A DNA stretch of 32,899 bases from Rhizophagus sp. LPA8_4_AMF (Eukaryota; Glomeromycota; Glomeromycetes; Glomerales; Glomeraceae). Below are positions 10,702 to 21,822 of this stretch, in pieces (position 1 is the stretch's first letter; the number at the start of each line of letters is the position of its first letter). Location: positions 1-32,899 of the forward strand of contig JADRCO010000476.1 of assembly GCA_021464525.1 (NCBI GenBank). Reading direction: 5' to 3'. The position numbers were made by a program, and so were the translations under genes. The notes under the pieces were generated by a model that was not told the DNA's origin, made no database searches, and saw only the letters and a program-made list of their open reading frames with translations.

Positions 10702-13210
10702 ATCAATAATGTTGTATTTTTCAATGATGTTATTTTCGTTCATTTTTAATTCGTTTTATTATTTTTTTTTTTTCTCTTTTGGCATCGTTTATTTCAATTT
10801 TTTTTCATTCTTTTTGGTATATTTCGAACGATGTTCTTTCGTTATACTTTTATATCGTCGTTTTTCGTTGTTTTTTTTCAAGATTCGTTTCACCAGAATT
10901 TGGCATTTTGGCTTTTGCATTAATCAAATCTTAAAACCAATAGTTCATTATTCTAAATTATGATTTTTTTCCTCGCATTAAGAATCTTCAAGTTTCTAAC
11001 AAGAAAAAAAATAAGTTAAATAAAAATATATGATAAAATGCTATTATATGCTTAAAAATTTATATGTTGTGACATGGCATAACTCGTATCACCAATTGAC
11101 AATGATAAAATCACACCTTGTGTGTAGCATGATTTTTAATATATCTTTCACCGGATGTATAAACCTTTTTTTATTAAACATTTTATTGAAATTTTTTAAA
11201 AAATTCTCTTTAGATAAAGAATACACGCTACATTTTTTTTTTATTTTCATTCCTAAATTCTAATTTATAGTTCTGATTAGTAACTAAGCTCCCGCCAATA
11301 TCAACTTGAAGAATAAAAAATTATTACTTATCTGTTATGGAAAATATTTAATATATTCGCTTGATAAGTTATTCATAAGATATTTTTTTTATTATTCTAA
11401 GAAGAACAGTCTTATGGAGTAATTAAAAGTTATTGTCGGATTTATATTTAACAATGAAGAAATGAAGTTGACGTTTTAAAAGAATAAAACTTCAAGATAG
11501 TATATAGTAGGTAAAAAACGTACTTAAATTTTTCTTTAAATGTAACTGTAATAACTATTACAAATTCACATTAATTCTAATTCACTTGAATAACTTGAGT
11601 AAGATATTTGTATCAATAAATTTATTATTGAATTGTATCAAAATAATTCTTCTGCTTTTTGTTTTCGATCACTATGAAAATACTAATAATTTTTCTTGTC
11701 AAAATTTTAGGCGCAAATTTAACGTAAGGTATAGAAGTTAACTTAAATGGCTTAATTCTTGTAATGTATGTAAAATTTAAACAAACTTTCCAAACTTTGT
11801 GCCTAAAAATTCTTCTAATATAGTATATTATTCTATTTTTTCACGTTGTTTAGATATGCGAATAATTAACTTATAATAGATATGAAAGTCTATTAATCAT
11901 AGCTTTTCTTGAAATGGTAATTTTTTTTTGAGTAATCTTTCTTTGACTTAGTTACAATTTTTTTAGGTAGTTCTACTTTTCGGATTCTTTCTCTCAAGAA
12001 TGACGAGATTTTAGGCCTGATTATTATTCTTGTTAAATGTCATTAAATTTAGCAAAATGATCAAAAGTGACCCCAATGAGTTAGGACGCCGATCCTCTCG
12101 ATCATTTTTCAGATATCCTACACGACCAAAACTGCATTTTCCAATTAATAAACTTTCTTTTTATTTGAAAAATCGAATTCTCGACAACAAAGACCCCTTT
12201 ATAGTGAGTTTTTCTATTTATAGGGGGGCTATTTACGCTAAATATACGGTCATAACGTTTACAACGATGGTTCTGATGTTTTTTGAGTAGCAAAATTTAT
12301 ATTTATGTGGTCTGAAATGCAGCTTATGACTCGAGGTACGTGTATTTATTCACTCTCTTTACTTTACTTGTCTCTTATTTTTTGTTTTTCTTCGTATTAA
12401 TAAATAATTGAATAAAGTTTTTGGCAGATATAGGAATTTGTAACGAAATTGCTTTCCACACTTGTTTTTTTATATTTTAAACTTTACAGATAATTTCGAG
12501 CATTTTGATCAGGTGAAAGATACCTAAATAATAGTTAATTTTCATCATGCTTTTATAACTTAATTGGGGGATACAGTATAAGCATTTCATAATTGTACTT
12601 ACTGACGGCAACGTAAGGTTTCGTATTAGGTAAGTATGCGGATCGATTGAAATTTTTTTTTTTTTGTTCGTGTTAAAATAAATACTTAAAAACCGTTTCT
12701 AATTCAGCAGATTCCTCCTGAAGTTTTAACTATTTTTTTTTAAAATCAACTGAAGCTGAAATAAATTCGGAATATGATAATCCGTCACGGACCAACTATT
12801 GCTTGATGACCAATCAAAATTTTTCTAATCGATCATTTCTACCTATTTGACACATTGTAACTCACATTTTACTTTAAGCGGGGCCAAATAAAACCGACGA
12901 TTCGGTTCTCATTTTATTTACATGGTCCCCAACCATTCAACTTAAGCTATGTCAGTTTAATGGGTTGTATGAATAGTTATTTCCAATTTTTTTTATTCTT
13001 TTAACTAGTTTTTTGTTTTCTTTTTATTTCCTTTTGTTACTTAGATCCAAGAATTTTTACTTCTAAATTCTCTTTTTTCTTTATAGACTCATTTAAGAAG
13101 ACCTATCATAAAGAAGATTTAAAAGTGATTTAAAAGTGAATTTTGAAGTAAGTTAGTTTATTTTTTTAATACTCAAAATTTATATTTCTTATTAGACTTC
13201 AAAATGTATA
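10702..13210. other. Downstream flank of HMG gene A
   Basis: T-rich DNA directly after the stop is probably 3' UTR. No protein gene is supported. Several AG-exon-GT-like pieces are shared with copy B, for example ACTCATTTAAGAAGACC to TTTTGAA followed by GTAAGT (13087-13148) and the TCGAGGTACG stretch near 12331. These may be untranslated exons of a longer transcript. About 216 bp near 12113-12328 is missing from copy B. Confidence 0.4.
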
Positions 13211-14003
13211 ATTAGGGAGATAATAATTTTACGCGGTGTGGGTCAGGCCAATGTCAGGCCATGACCAAAATGACACATTATTTGAGGTCATTCGGTCACT
13301 GGCAATTCATTGTAACATCGAAAAGGCATGATTTATGAAATTATTAACAAGAGAACGAAATGAAAAAAGATAAACATCACATAATCGTTAACCTTGAACT
13401 CAGGTAAATGTCTATTTTCGTTAATAATGTAATAAATTTAAGTTGCAAAGTTAATTTCTTCAAGTGAATTATGATAGTAATTACGGCGTCAGCTGGGATT
13501 CAAGTTAATGTGACCTCTTCAGCACATCATCGGTTTCGGATTCTTTCACGTGATGATTAACATTATTAAAAGCCAATAAAATTATTGTTACCGGTGAGAA
13601 ACATTGATAGCCAATAGAATTAATTATATCCCGGGAAATGAAAAAAAGTATTTAATATCCAAGTTTCCTGTGATTCAATTTAAATAATTTTTAATTCTCT
13701 AAAAGAACAAAAAAAGCTTGATCATAGTTATTTAAATATACATAACACTATAAAAGTATAAATTTTGTGAGATGTTTAATTTATTCAATAAAATTTAAAC
13801 CTATTCAAATATAAATAAAAAGACAATTGAAGGAAATCTATGAAACTTCATAACTCGAAAACCAACTCTTTTCTGGTAAATAAATATTTATAAAGTTTTT
13901 TATTAAAAGGTTTACAAAATTATGAGAATTAGACTTAACAAGAAAATTTTATTAAAAGCGGTCGAAAATAAAATGGATAATTAGGCTCGCACTAAATTGA
14001 ACT

Positions 14004-14180
14004 AGGGGTGCAGACATTACAGACGTAACTGACGTAACAAAGTTACGTCAGTAACGTCACCGCAGACGCTCATATAGGAATTTAATAATAATTCATATAA
14101 TGTTGAGCTACGTCACAGGTTACAACCTTTCATTGACTTATGAGGTGACGTAACTAAAAAAAGAAAATGTCTGCACTCCT
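14004..14180. mobile_element. MITE with AGGRGTGCAGACATT ends, 177 bp
   Basis: The left end AGGGGTGCAGACATT (14004-14018) and the complement of the right end AGGAGTGCAGACATT (14166-14180) match at 14 of 15 positions. The element has no coding. A 7-bp ATTGAAC lies near both ends (13996-14002, 14185-14191) but is offset by one base on the left and four on the right, so the target-site duplication is unsettled. Inside is a strong hairpin of TGACGTAA-type motifs. Confidence 0.6.
14022..14058. repeat. Hairpin with CRE-like TGACGTAA motifs
   Basis: The arm GACGTAACTGACGTAAC (14022-14038) pairs with 14042-14058 at 16 of 17 positions around an AAA loop. It packs several TGACGTAA/TTACGTCA motifs, the half-site type bound by CREB/ATF bZIP proteins. 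More GACGTAA copies lie nearby at about 14154. A regulatory effect on the flanking HMG genes is only a possibility. Confidence 0.55.
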
Positions 14181-14982
14181 AATTATTGAACACAGCGACA
14201 AATAAATACACGTTTTTCGGTGTTACGGTATGTCCGTTTTAATATAGGATTATCCCAAATTGCTTACAACAAATTTCCTAACCCATATGATTATCATGTC
14301 AGTCGTCCCATGAATTTTCTCAAGTTACTGTAGAATCGAGATGAAACTCTTTACTGCTCTTTTATTTTATATACTCTTTATTCGACACTTTCTACAAATA
14401 GATTTTATTTGTCTCTTTGTTTCACTTTATTTATTATTATTTACTTCGCTCGTTTTTTTACCTTTTCTTTTATGATGGAAGCTGTAGTATTTATGACAGC
14501 ATCTTCCAAGCAAACAAATTTCCACCAAACGTCATCAAATATTACAGATCACAAAACTTCAATATATCAGTAAGGTATTAGGGTATTTATTATATTTGAT
14601 TAAATATTACAGATGATTAATATTTCAATTAAATAATAGCTTGAAATTTTTACAAAAAATAAGAGACATTTTTATATATAATAAATAACGTATATTTATT
14701 GGTCAATTATCATGTGACTGTGACTGTGATTTGTGTTTTTTTGTGCTGCAATGATCGACGACAGATGTTTTGTCGTTCTACGTTATTATTGTACGATTAA
14801 AATATGTCAAGATCATTCATTGTAATGTTTTTTTTTTGTTTCATAAATTCTACTCAAATAAAGAGATAACCTGGTTGCGGCAACATACATCAATCTAATT
14901 TGGTTTAATTGCTAAAAATTATTTATAGTACAGAAAATAAGTATCAAAAAGGCTATTAACGTCACTCATTAAGGTATAATTT

Positions 14983-17488
14983 GAATTAACCTAAAATTAA
15001 ATGAAAATCCTTGCTTTTTGACGATCAATTCATGTGCGACGCGCATAAAAATTTTAACGTTTATAAATTTCAATTACTAAAAGAATTAAAATGTTGTTTT
15101 TAACCTACTATTATAGTAATTATATGAGTTATTTCTTATAACCTATATTCGTAAAAATAAAAAAGAAAAATTTTTTTTATAGACTTATAAAGTAACAAAT
15201 TTAATGATCATAATATCTAATACTTAGAAAGATTTCTTAAATTTGTAATGCGGAGTTTAATCTCAAATCATGTTTGTGGTACATTTTTTATTATTTTCAT
15301 TATACAGTATCTTGTGTCAGAGCGGAATTTACGCCAGAATAACCCATTTCATTACACTTTTATGTTAATATTACGTGAAATATTGTTTTAAATGAAACAT
15401 GTATAGATCAATAACCCATGACGCCAAAATGCATTCCTTATTCAAAGCAAATTTCCTTTTTAGTTCCATTTTTTAAAGAAAGATCCAAATGTTGTGTATA
15501 AATTAAGTTTGATACGTGACATAAAGATTAAGTTTGAAGAAAAACATAAAGATGCAGGATATTGCTAAAAATTTAGATTTGAAAGTATCGGATAATTTTG
15601 GAAATAAAGAGAAAAGTATCTTACGTATGTTGCATCATCAGATATTATATGAAATTTATCTGTTAAACTTTTTGGTAAGAATTAAAAATCACTGTTCACC
15701 GAAAAAAGAAAAGATCTAGTACCCATTACCCGACTTTGAATTGTATTCCCTATAACGACAGTGATACTTCGACTATAATATATTGAGATCAAGTGACATG
15801 AATCATTGTAATTTTAAAATGAGCAGGATTTTTAAATCCGAAAAAAATAAATAATATAACGGTAAATGCCGACCTCTTGTATATAAGTACTAGTTTCAGT
15901 ATATTGAATAACAATATGAATAAAAAGGGAAACCAATTTGATCGAAAAATTAGATCTGCTGCGGCCAAAGAAAATCGATTATCACAATAAATTGACTATA
16001 TATCACAATTGATTACGCTAAAATAACATAAATAACATATGTGATACAATTAAAATATGAAATAAAAACATAAGGGTTCAGTTGCTTTTTATTATTTAAA
16101 TGTTTTTTTCATGAGAAGAAAAAGGTTAATTAGTTTACTCTTTGAAACATTCACAACATTCATAATTCCCAAATCTAGATTTAATCTTTCTTTAAATGTG
16201 TTCACACAGACGGATTTACAGTAATATATTCTAGAAAAGAAAACGAAGAAAAATACCTGATTTCATTATCGATTAGAAAGGATAAAAGTGTAACTAACTA
16301 ATAGTTACAATTTTTCACCATTTTAGTAAGCATAATGAAATAATGCTTCGTTCAGATAAAATAGATAAACATGCAGTAGTAGTGAACAGGGGCACCAAGT
16401 TGAGTTGTACAGTCATCATTTGTTTAATATTTTTTGCATATGGCGTATCCAATTAAACCGGATTATACGTAAATAAAGAATATATGTGCGTGAAGGTATT
16501 ATACTGTACATTATAAAAAGCAATAAATTTACATTTTAGACATATCTTCTTAATAATTTCATATGTACTGTATATACTTTTTTTATACTTTTAAACGATT
16601 TGAAATTCTGTAACGTTCAGCATCAACAAACGCCATAATTAAATGGAATCTTAGACGAATTCATCGAATTTTTTTTAATGGTAAAGTATAAGATAATAAA
16701 TAAATCAATGAATGAACGATTAAATGACGATTATTTATTATTTACTTTTTAGGTATAATTATTGCAAGTAATTTTTCAAAAAAAATACCATCAATTGGTC
16801 ATTGATCATTTGTTTAACAAATATTATAATTTATATATTATATATTTTTTTTATTTATATGTAAAAAAAAACTAGATTATCTGTGTTGACTGTCATCGGT
16901 CATAAAATTTTGAATCTTACATTAAATCAATATAATTATGTGACCTGGATATTAATTATTTAATTGCACAATCACAATTGAATTAATTTTTCACGTTTAC
17001 TATAAAAAATCTAGCAAGTACCACCGAAGGACTTGAGTGATTAAATATTAATGTATTATAAACTATGATTAATATATAGTATATACATATATTTCTATTT
17101 TTCTAAACTGGTTTTGGAATGGTACGATTTTTTTAATTTATCTTTTATTCGCCCCATTAAATGTTGTTATTAAGTTCGAAGACGGAAAGAATTATCCATG
17201 CGAACTTAACTACTTTCGTAAATTAAAAACAAAATATTATTCGCGAAACATTCATAATTCCTGATAATTCCTGTTTAAAGAAAGGCTCGCTTTTTTTTAT
17301 ATTGATTATAATCAACTATTTATATACAATTTATGTTTTTTACATTACAAGCATAATCGGAATTTAACTTCCAGAAGAAAAAAAAAGATAAAGCTAATTC
17401 AAAAATTAATACAAATACTACAAGTTTATTCTCCATTTTCATTTCCACAGTTCCAATACTCTTTCCTTTATTTTGATAATATTTGGAA
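14983..17488. other. Upstream flank of HMG gene B
   Basis: No protein gene is supported. A short frame near 15552-15719 (MQDIAKNLDLKVSD and on) is not open in copy A, so it is probably fortuitous. The stretch includes the conserved block 16430-16495. Confidence 0.45.
16430..16495 (+). promoter_or_regulatory. Conserved noncoding block, copy B
   Basis: Identical over 66 bases to 8966-9031 and at almost the same distance from its HMG gene (start codon about 1.0 kb downstream). The short MAYPIKPDYT frame is at 16440-16472. Confidence 0.45.
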
Positions 17489-18133
17489 ATGAGCGTTAAA
17501 AAATCAACAAAATATGAAATTCCATTCTTTAAAGTACCATTTCCACCACAACTGACAGTTGAAGAGATCTTGAGCAGTAGATCAGAAGATAGACTTAAGT
17601 CGAGGGCTCCCAACCAATACCTTATATACAGACTCGCATTCCTTAAAGAACTTAGAAAGCGAACTGATGATAATGTGCCTATGACAAAAATATCATCTTA
17701 TATTAGTTCGATGTGGTTCAATGAACCAACTACAGTAAGAGATGCTTATAAAAGACTATCTGAACAAGTGGAAAATCGGCTAACGGAAATAAGGCAGAAG
17801 GAAAAATTAGTTCTCATCGATGAGTCATCGTCTCTGGACCTACAAGATCACTCACCATCCGGAATTTCCGAAAACAACGTTTTTAGTCCAAGTCACATTC
17901 CAGTCTTTTCTGACCCTTCCTACCAACTTTGTGACTCATTACACCCTCTGTCACTACAACATACACATTTCTCATCTGAGATTACCGTAAATGTTCCAAG
18001 TTACATTCAAATCCCTTATTATCCTTCTTACCAACTTTTCGCGCCAGTCGATGATTTCTTCAATATAGACCATTATTCCATCGAGTCATGCTTCTGTGAA
18101 GCATGCTGGAATAATTTTGTCAATTACGAGTAA
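17489..18133 (+). CDS. MATA-HMG type HMG-box DNA-binding protein, copy B
   Basis: This 214-residue tandem paralogue of the gene at 10033-10701 has the same layout: a PFFKVPFPPQLT leader, an HMG box with RAPNQYLIYRLAF, SYISSMWFNEP and VRDAYKRLSEQ, a Ser/Pro/Tyr-rich linker, and the SIESCFCEACWNNFVNYE tail. It has one extra Lys near residue 8 and a shorter linker. The start is the ATG at 17489; the frame upstream has no ATG. No intron and no damage are seen. The box differs from copy A at only a handful of residues, several conservative (K/R, R/Q, H/Y), and the frame is intact in both, so both are probably under selection. The 5' flank is duplicated too, so its promoter is probably shared in origin with copy A. 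DNA target and role are unknown. Confidence 0.88.
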   Translation: MSVKKSTKYEIPFFKVPFPPQLTVEEILSSRSEDRLKSRAPNQYLIYRLAFLKELRKRTDDNVPMTKISSYISSMWFNEPTTVRDAYKRLSEQVENRLTEIRQKEKLVLIDESSSLDLQDHSPSGISENNVFSPSHIPVFSDPSYQLCDSLHPLSLQHTHFSSEITVNVPSYIQIPYYPSYQLFAPVDDFFNIDHYSIESCFCEACWNNFVNYE

Positions 18134-19371
18134 TCTTAGATCGTTCTCATTTCCTTTATTCTTATGACTTTTATGTTTTATTCTATTCAAACAAATCGAG
18201 TTATTATCAACTTTATCAATGTTTTTAAATGAAAGGTTCATTCGATCGTTCAAATGATTTTCTAGTCCTTCGTCATTATTGAAATCAATTTTGCCAATAG
18301 TGAAATTGGTTAATGCTGTATTTTTCAATGATGCTATTTTCGTTTATTTTGATATATTTTATTTCGTATATTTCGTTTCGTCATTGTTTTTCGTTGTTTT
18401 TTAAGATTTACATCACTTCATTTCTAAATTAAGATTTTTTTTTTCACACATTTAGAACCCTTTAAGTTTGTAAGAATAAGTAATAAATAAATAAAATAAA
18501 AGATATATGATAAAATGCTATTATATGAAAAATTTATGTTGTGACATGACATTATTTTAGTTTATATCATATAAAAAACTCGTATCACCTATTGACAATT
18601 GTGTGGCATTATTTTTTCGCCAAATGTACAAGCCTTTTTTTATTGCACATTTTATGTTAAGTTTTTGTAAAAAATTTCTTTTTAGATAGAAGAAAATGTT
18701 ACATTTCTTTTATTTTCATTCCTAAACTATAATTTAACTAAACTACCGCCAATACCGCTACCTTAAATAATTTGAAATAAAAATTAATATTTATAAATTA
18801 CTTTTCAAACGAATATATTAAATATTTTCCATTAAATATTTTTTATATTATTCTATGAAGAATGAGTAATTAAAAATTATTATGAGGAAATGTAGTTGAC
18901 GTTTTAATAGAATAGAACTTCAAGAGGTAATATGTACTAATAAGTAAAAAAAGTACTTAATTTTCAAAATTTTTAGATATGTAAACTGTAATATCGATTA
19001 TGAAATTCACATTAAATTTTAACTCACTTGAGTAAGAACATTTGTATCAATAAATTTATTATTGGGTATTATCAAATAATTTTTCAACTTTTTGTTTTCG
19101 TTCATTGAAAATTTTTAAATATTTCTTATCAAAATTTTAGGCGTAAATTTAATATAAGGTATTTTATCGGAAATTTTTTTGAATGATTTATCTTGTAATA
19201 TATGTAAAATTTAAATAAGTTTTATAAATTTATGACTAAAAATCCTTCTGATATAAGGTATAATTCAAATTTTCATCTATTTCTTCATATTCTTGGATAT
19301 TGTGCAGATGTGCGAATAATTAGAGAATATTATTAATCATGATTTTACTTTTTTTGAGAATAGCTTTCTTG
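18134..19371. other. Downstream flank of HMG gene B
   Basis: Probable 3' UTR followed by AT-rich DNA alignable with copy A. A stretch at about 18150-18310 has no counterpart in copy A. No protein gene is supported. Confidence 0.4.
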
Positions 19372-19565
19372 CCCTGTAAAAAAAGTCGATCCGTTTTTAT
19401 ATTCCGTCTTTTTTTCTGTAAAGGGCTCATATTTCTGAAATTGATAACCTTATATCACGGAATTTATCGAATTATTTTCATTTTCCGTGAATGGATCCGG
19501 GAAAGGCTCATTTTTACGGAGCTTTACAGAAATAACAGAAATAACGGATAAAATTTTTTATAGGG
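19372..19565. mobile_element. MITE, CCCTRTAAAAAA family, 194 bp, TSD TTG, empty site known
   Basis: The left end reads CCCTGTAAAAAAAGTCGATC and the complement of the right end reads CCCTATAAAAAATTTTATCC; CTGTAAAG and GGCTCAT-like motifs are also mirrored further in. TTG flanks both sides (19369-19371, 19566-19568). Copy A of the duplication retains the unoccupied site, CTTTTCTTGAAATGG at about 11903-11917, with a single TTG. The insertion therefore postdates the segment duplication. It encodes nothing real. Confidence 0.8.
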
Positions 19566-20545
19566 TTGAAAATGGTAATTTCTTTTTTGAGTGATCCTTC
19601 TTTGACTTGGTTACATTTTTTAGGTAGTTTGACTTGCAGATTCTTTTCACTCAAGAATGACGAGTTTTTAGACCTGGTAATTAATTTTGTTAAAATGTTA
19701 TCGAAATTTTAACAAAATGTCCAAAGGTGAATTTAACGAGTTAGGAAGACACTAGTTCCACCGATCCTCTCGACCATTATTTCAGGCTCGAGGTACGGTG
19801 TATTTATTTCACTCTCTTTCCTTTCTTTTCTTTTATTTTTTGATTTTCTTTGTATTAATAAATAATTGAACAAAATTTTTGGCAGATATAGGAATTTGTA
19901 ACGAAATTGCTTGTTTGCTAAATAAGATGTGTAATACTACTCAAGTATTTAATTTTCATCATGTTTTTATAACTTAATTGGGGGATACAGTATTATAATT
20001 GTACTTACTGACGGCATACGTAAGATTTCATGTTAGGTAAGTATGCAGATTGATTGAAGAATTGTTGTTTTAATTTTGTTCGCGTTAAAATAAAAAACTA
20101 ATAATTCGTCACAACTAGGGATGGGGATGGCTCGCCTCAAGTTGGTTCTGGAACCGATTCTAATACAGCAGATTCTGAATTTTTGACTATTTTCTAAAAT
20201 CAAGCCGAAGCTGTCTCAAAAAATTATGATGATCACGGACCAACTATCGTTTGATGGCCAATCAAAGTTTTTCTAATCGATCATCATCACCTGTTAAATT
20301 CGACGCACATTTTACTTAATAAAAGCTTGAAGCGGAGCCGATAGAGAATCGAAATAATACTGACGATTTGGTTCTCATCTCATTTACATGATCTTAATCC
20401 ATTCAACTTAAGCTATGTCAGTTTGACGAGTTGTATCTATGTTATCTTTTTATTCTTTTAGCTAGTAGTTTTTTATTTTTATTTTTTGTCTTTCAGATCT
20501 AAGAATTTTCAAAATATTTTATTTCTAAATTCTTTTTCCTTATAG
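19566..20545. other. Rest of duplicated downstream flank B
   Basis: It aligns with 11915-13086 of copy A, apart from the indel near 12113-12328. No coding frame is supported. Blocks around GACCAACTATCGTTTGATGG (from 20237) and TTCAACTTAAGCTATGTCAG (from 20402) are well conserved with copy A. Confidence 0.4.
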
Positions 20546-21481
20546 GTTCATTTAAGAAGACTTATCATAAAGAAGGTTTAAAAGTGAATTTTGAAGTTAG
20601 GATGGTTATTTTTATTTTTTGATAATAAGTTGTGCTTAGTAGACTTCAAAGTATATGTACAACATTAGCGGGTGCCTAAGTCACGTGATTAATATTAAAT
20701 TTTGATTCGCAATCATTTCTTTAATATTCTTAATATTTACTTGTTTATCAATCTAAAGTTCTTGACATTTCCTTTCTTTCATTAGGACAACCTGGAAGTA
20801 AACAACTTGAGGTAGGTTTTAATTTGCTTTTTATCTTTTTTTAGATTAATTTTGAAGCAGATCCCTTCTGATTATCAAGGTGTCTTATTTTTTGTTTTGA
20901 AATAAAACTGATACGGGTATATCAATATATGATATGAATATCTAAACCAGTCCGGTTAATGAGATTTTGGTTGGAGAATCAAATCTGGTTAAACATTAAA
21001 TTAGGTAGCTTACCGCAGCAATCATTATAATTTTTTTTTAGGATCAGCTTGGAACTTAGAATGGACTGGAAAGGCAAGTATTTTTTTAATTGACTTTAAA
21101 GAAATGTTCTACCATTTTATTTTTTGTTTTCTTCCAAGACGCCAAGTTTCTTATATAACTTGGGACATTTGAAGATAAATTAGGAAGGGGAGAGGTGTGT
21201 ATTTATTTTTTTTTATTTAATTGACTTCAAATAAATGCTAACGTTAATTATTTGATTAATTAATCGGTTAATATACGAATTTCAGAAATTTTGGAAAATT
21301 ATTATGAATAGAGATCACTGATAAAGAACTGAATCGAGGGCCTTACCCGATTAATTAATCGACACTGTAAATCGTACCAACTTGTTTTTACTCGTATATT
21401 TAGTTGTAAGAAAGTCATATTTTATTAATCTGCGTTTTAATTTTAGTATGTAGAACACGTGACCGAAATTTACATCTCTGG

Positions 21482-21489
21482 ACTCTGGA
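21482..21489. repeat. 8-bp target-site duplication, left (ACTCTGGA)
   Basis: It is repeated exactly at 21815-21822 on the other side of the MITE. Confidence 0.7.
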
Positions 21490-21814
21490 AAGGGACGATG
21501 ATTTTTTGTGGCAATGTAAGACATTTTGTGTGTGATAAAAGCGAATTTTGTGTTTTGCTGTGATCTTTAAAATTACTATATATGGAAATTTTCACTGGTA
21601 CAGTCTTTAAGGCATTATTAAAATAAGCCAATAATTTAGGCTGATAGGATGGTTCGGGACAATATAAAACGTCATCAAATTTGATGATAAGTGACGTAAT
21701 CTGTAATAATGGAAATTTGTGAAATTATGTGTTAGTAATGCTAAATTTTGTGTTTATCACAAAATTTTGTGACTTTTGTGATATATTGTGAAATGCCATA
21801 AATCATCGTCCCTG
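21490..21814. mobile_element. hAT-like MITE, 325 bp, TSD ACTCTGGA
   Basis: The left end is AAGGGACGATGATTTTTTGTGGCA and the complement of the right end is CAGGGACGATGATTTATGGCA. The CAGGG-type start and an exact 8-bp duplication fit hAT or related families. ATTTTGTG and CACAAAATT motifs are mirrored inside. There is no coding. It splits the exon-like array at 20546-22053. Confidence 0.72.
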
Positions 21815-21822
21815 ACTCTGGA
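21815..21822. repeat. 8-bp target-site duplication, right (ACTCTGGA)
   Basis: Exact copy of 21482-21489. Confidence 0.7.

Larger units (their letters stand above)
7316..13210 (+). repeat. Segmental duplication copy A (contains HMG gene A)
   Basis: From GAATTAACCTAAAATTA at 7316 to AGACTTCAAAATGTATA at 13210, this segment aligns in the same orientation with 14983-20655, with many small indels. Sequences outside these bounds do not match each other. Coding sequence and a few noncoding blocks are much better conserved than the rest. Copy A lacks the MITE found in copy B at 19372-19565 and carries about 216 bp (near 12113-12328) absent from copy B. Confidence 0.85.
13211..14982. other. Spacer between the two duplicated segments
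   Basis: No gene is supported. It contains a GTCAGGCCA direct repeat (about 13243-13263) with short inverted relatives, and the MITE at 14004-14180. The rest is AT-rich single-copy-looking DNA without a match elsewhere in the window. Confidence 0.45.
14983..20655 (+). repeat. Segmental duplication copy B (contains HMG gene B)
   Basis: Direct copy of 7316-13210, starting GAATTAACCTAAAATTA and ending AGACTTCAAAGTATA. It carries a 194-bp MITE (19372-19565) missing in copy A and lacks about 216 bp found in A. Confidence 0.85.

Noticed and set aside
10012-10963. Frames on both strands overlapping or trailing HMG gene A
   Set aside because: They overlap the HMG gene in other frames or run through its T-rich 3' flank; none is conserved as a frame in copy B.
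12030-12293. Overlapping frames of 86 and 63 codons in copy A
   Set aside because: They run into the segment that copy B lacks and have no start or frame kept in copy B.
15534-15719. 61-codon frame in the upstream flank of HMG copy B
   Set aside because: The corresponding stretch of copy A is interrupted by indels, so it is not maintained as coding.
19339-19551. 70-codon plus-strand frame
   Set aside because: It lies almost entirely within the 194-bp MITE and crosses its left boundary, so it is a chance frame.
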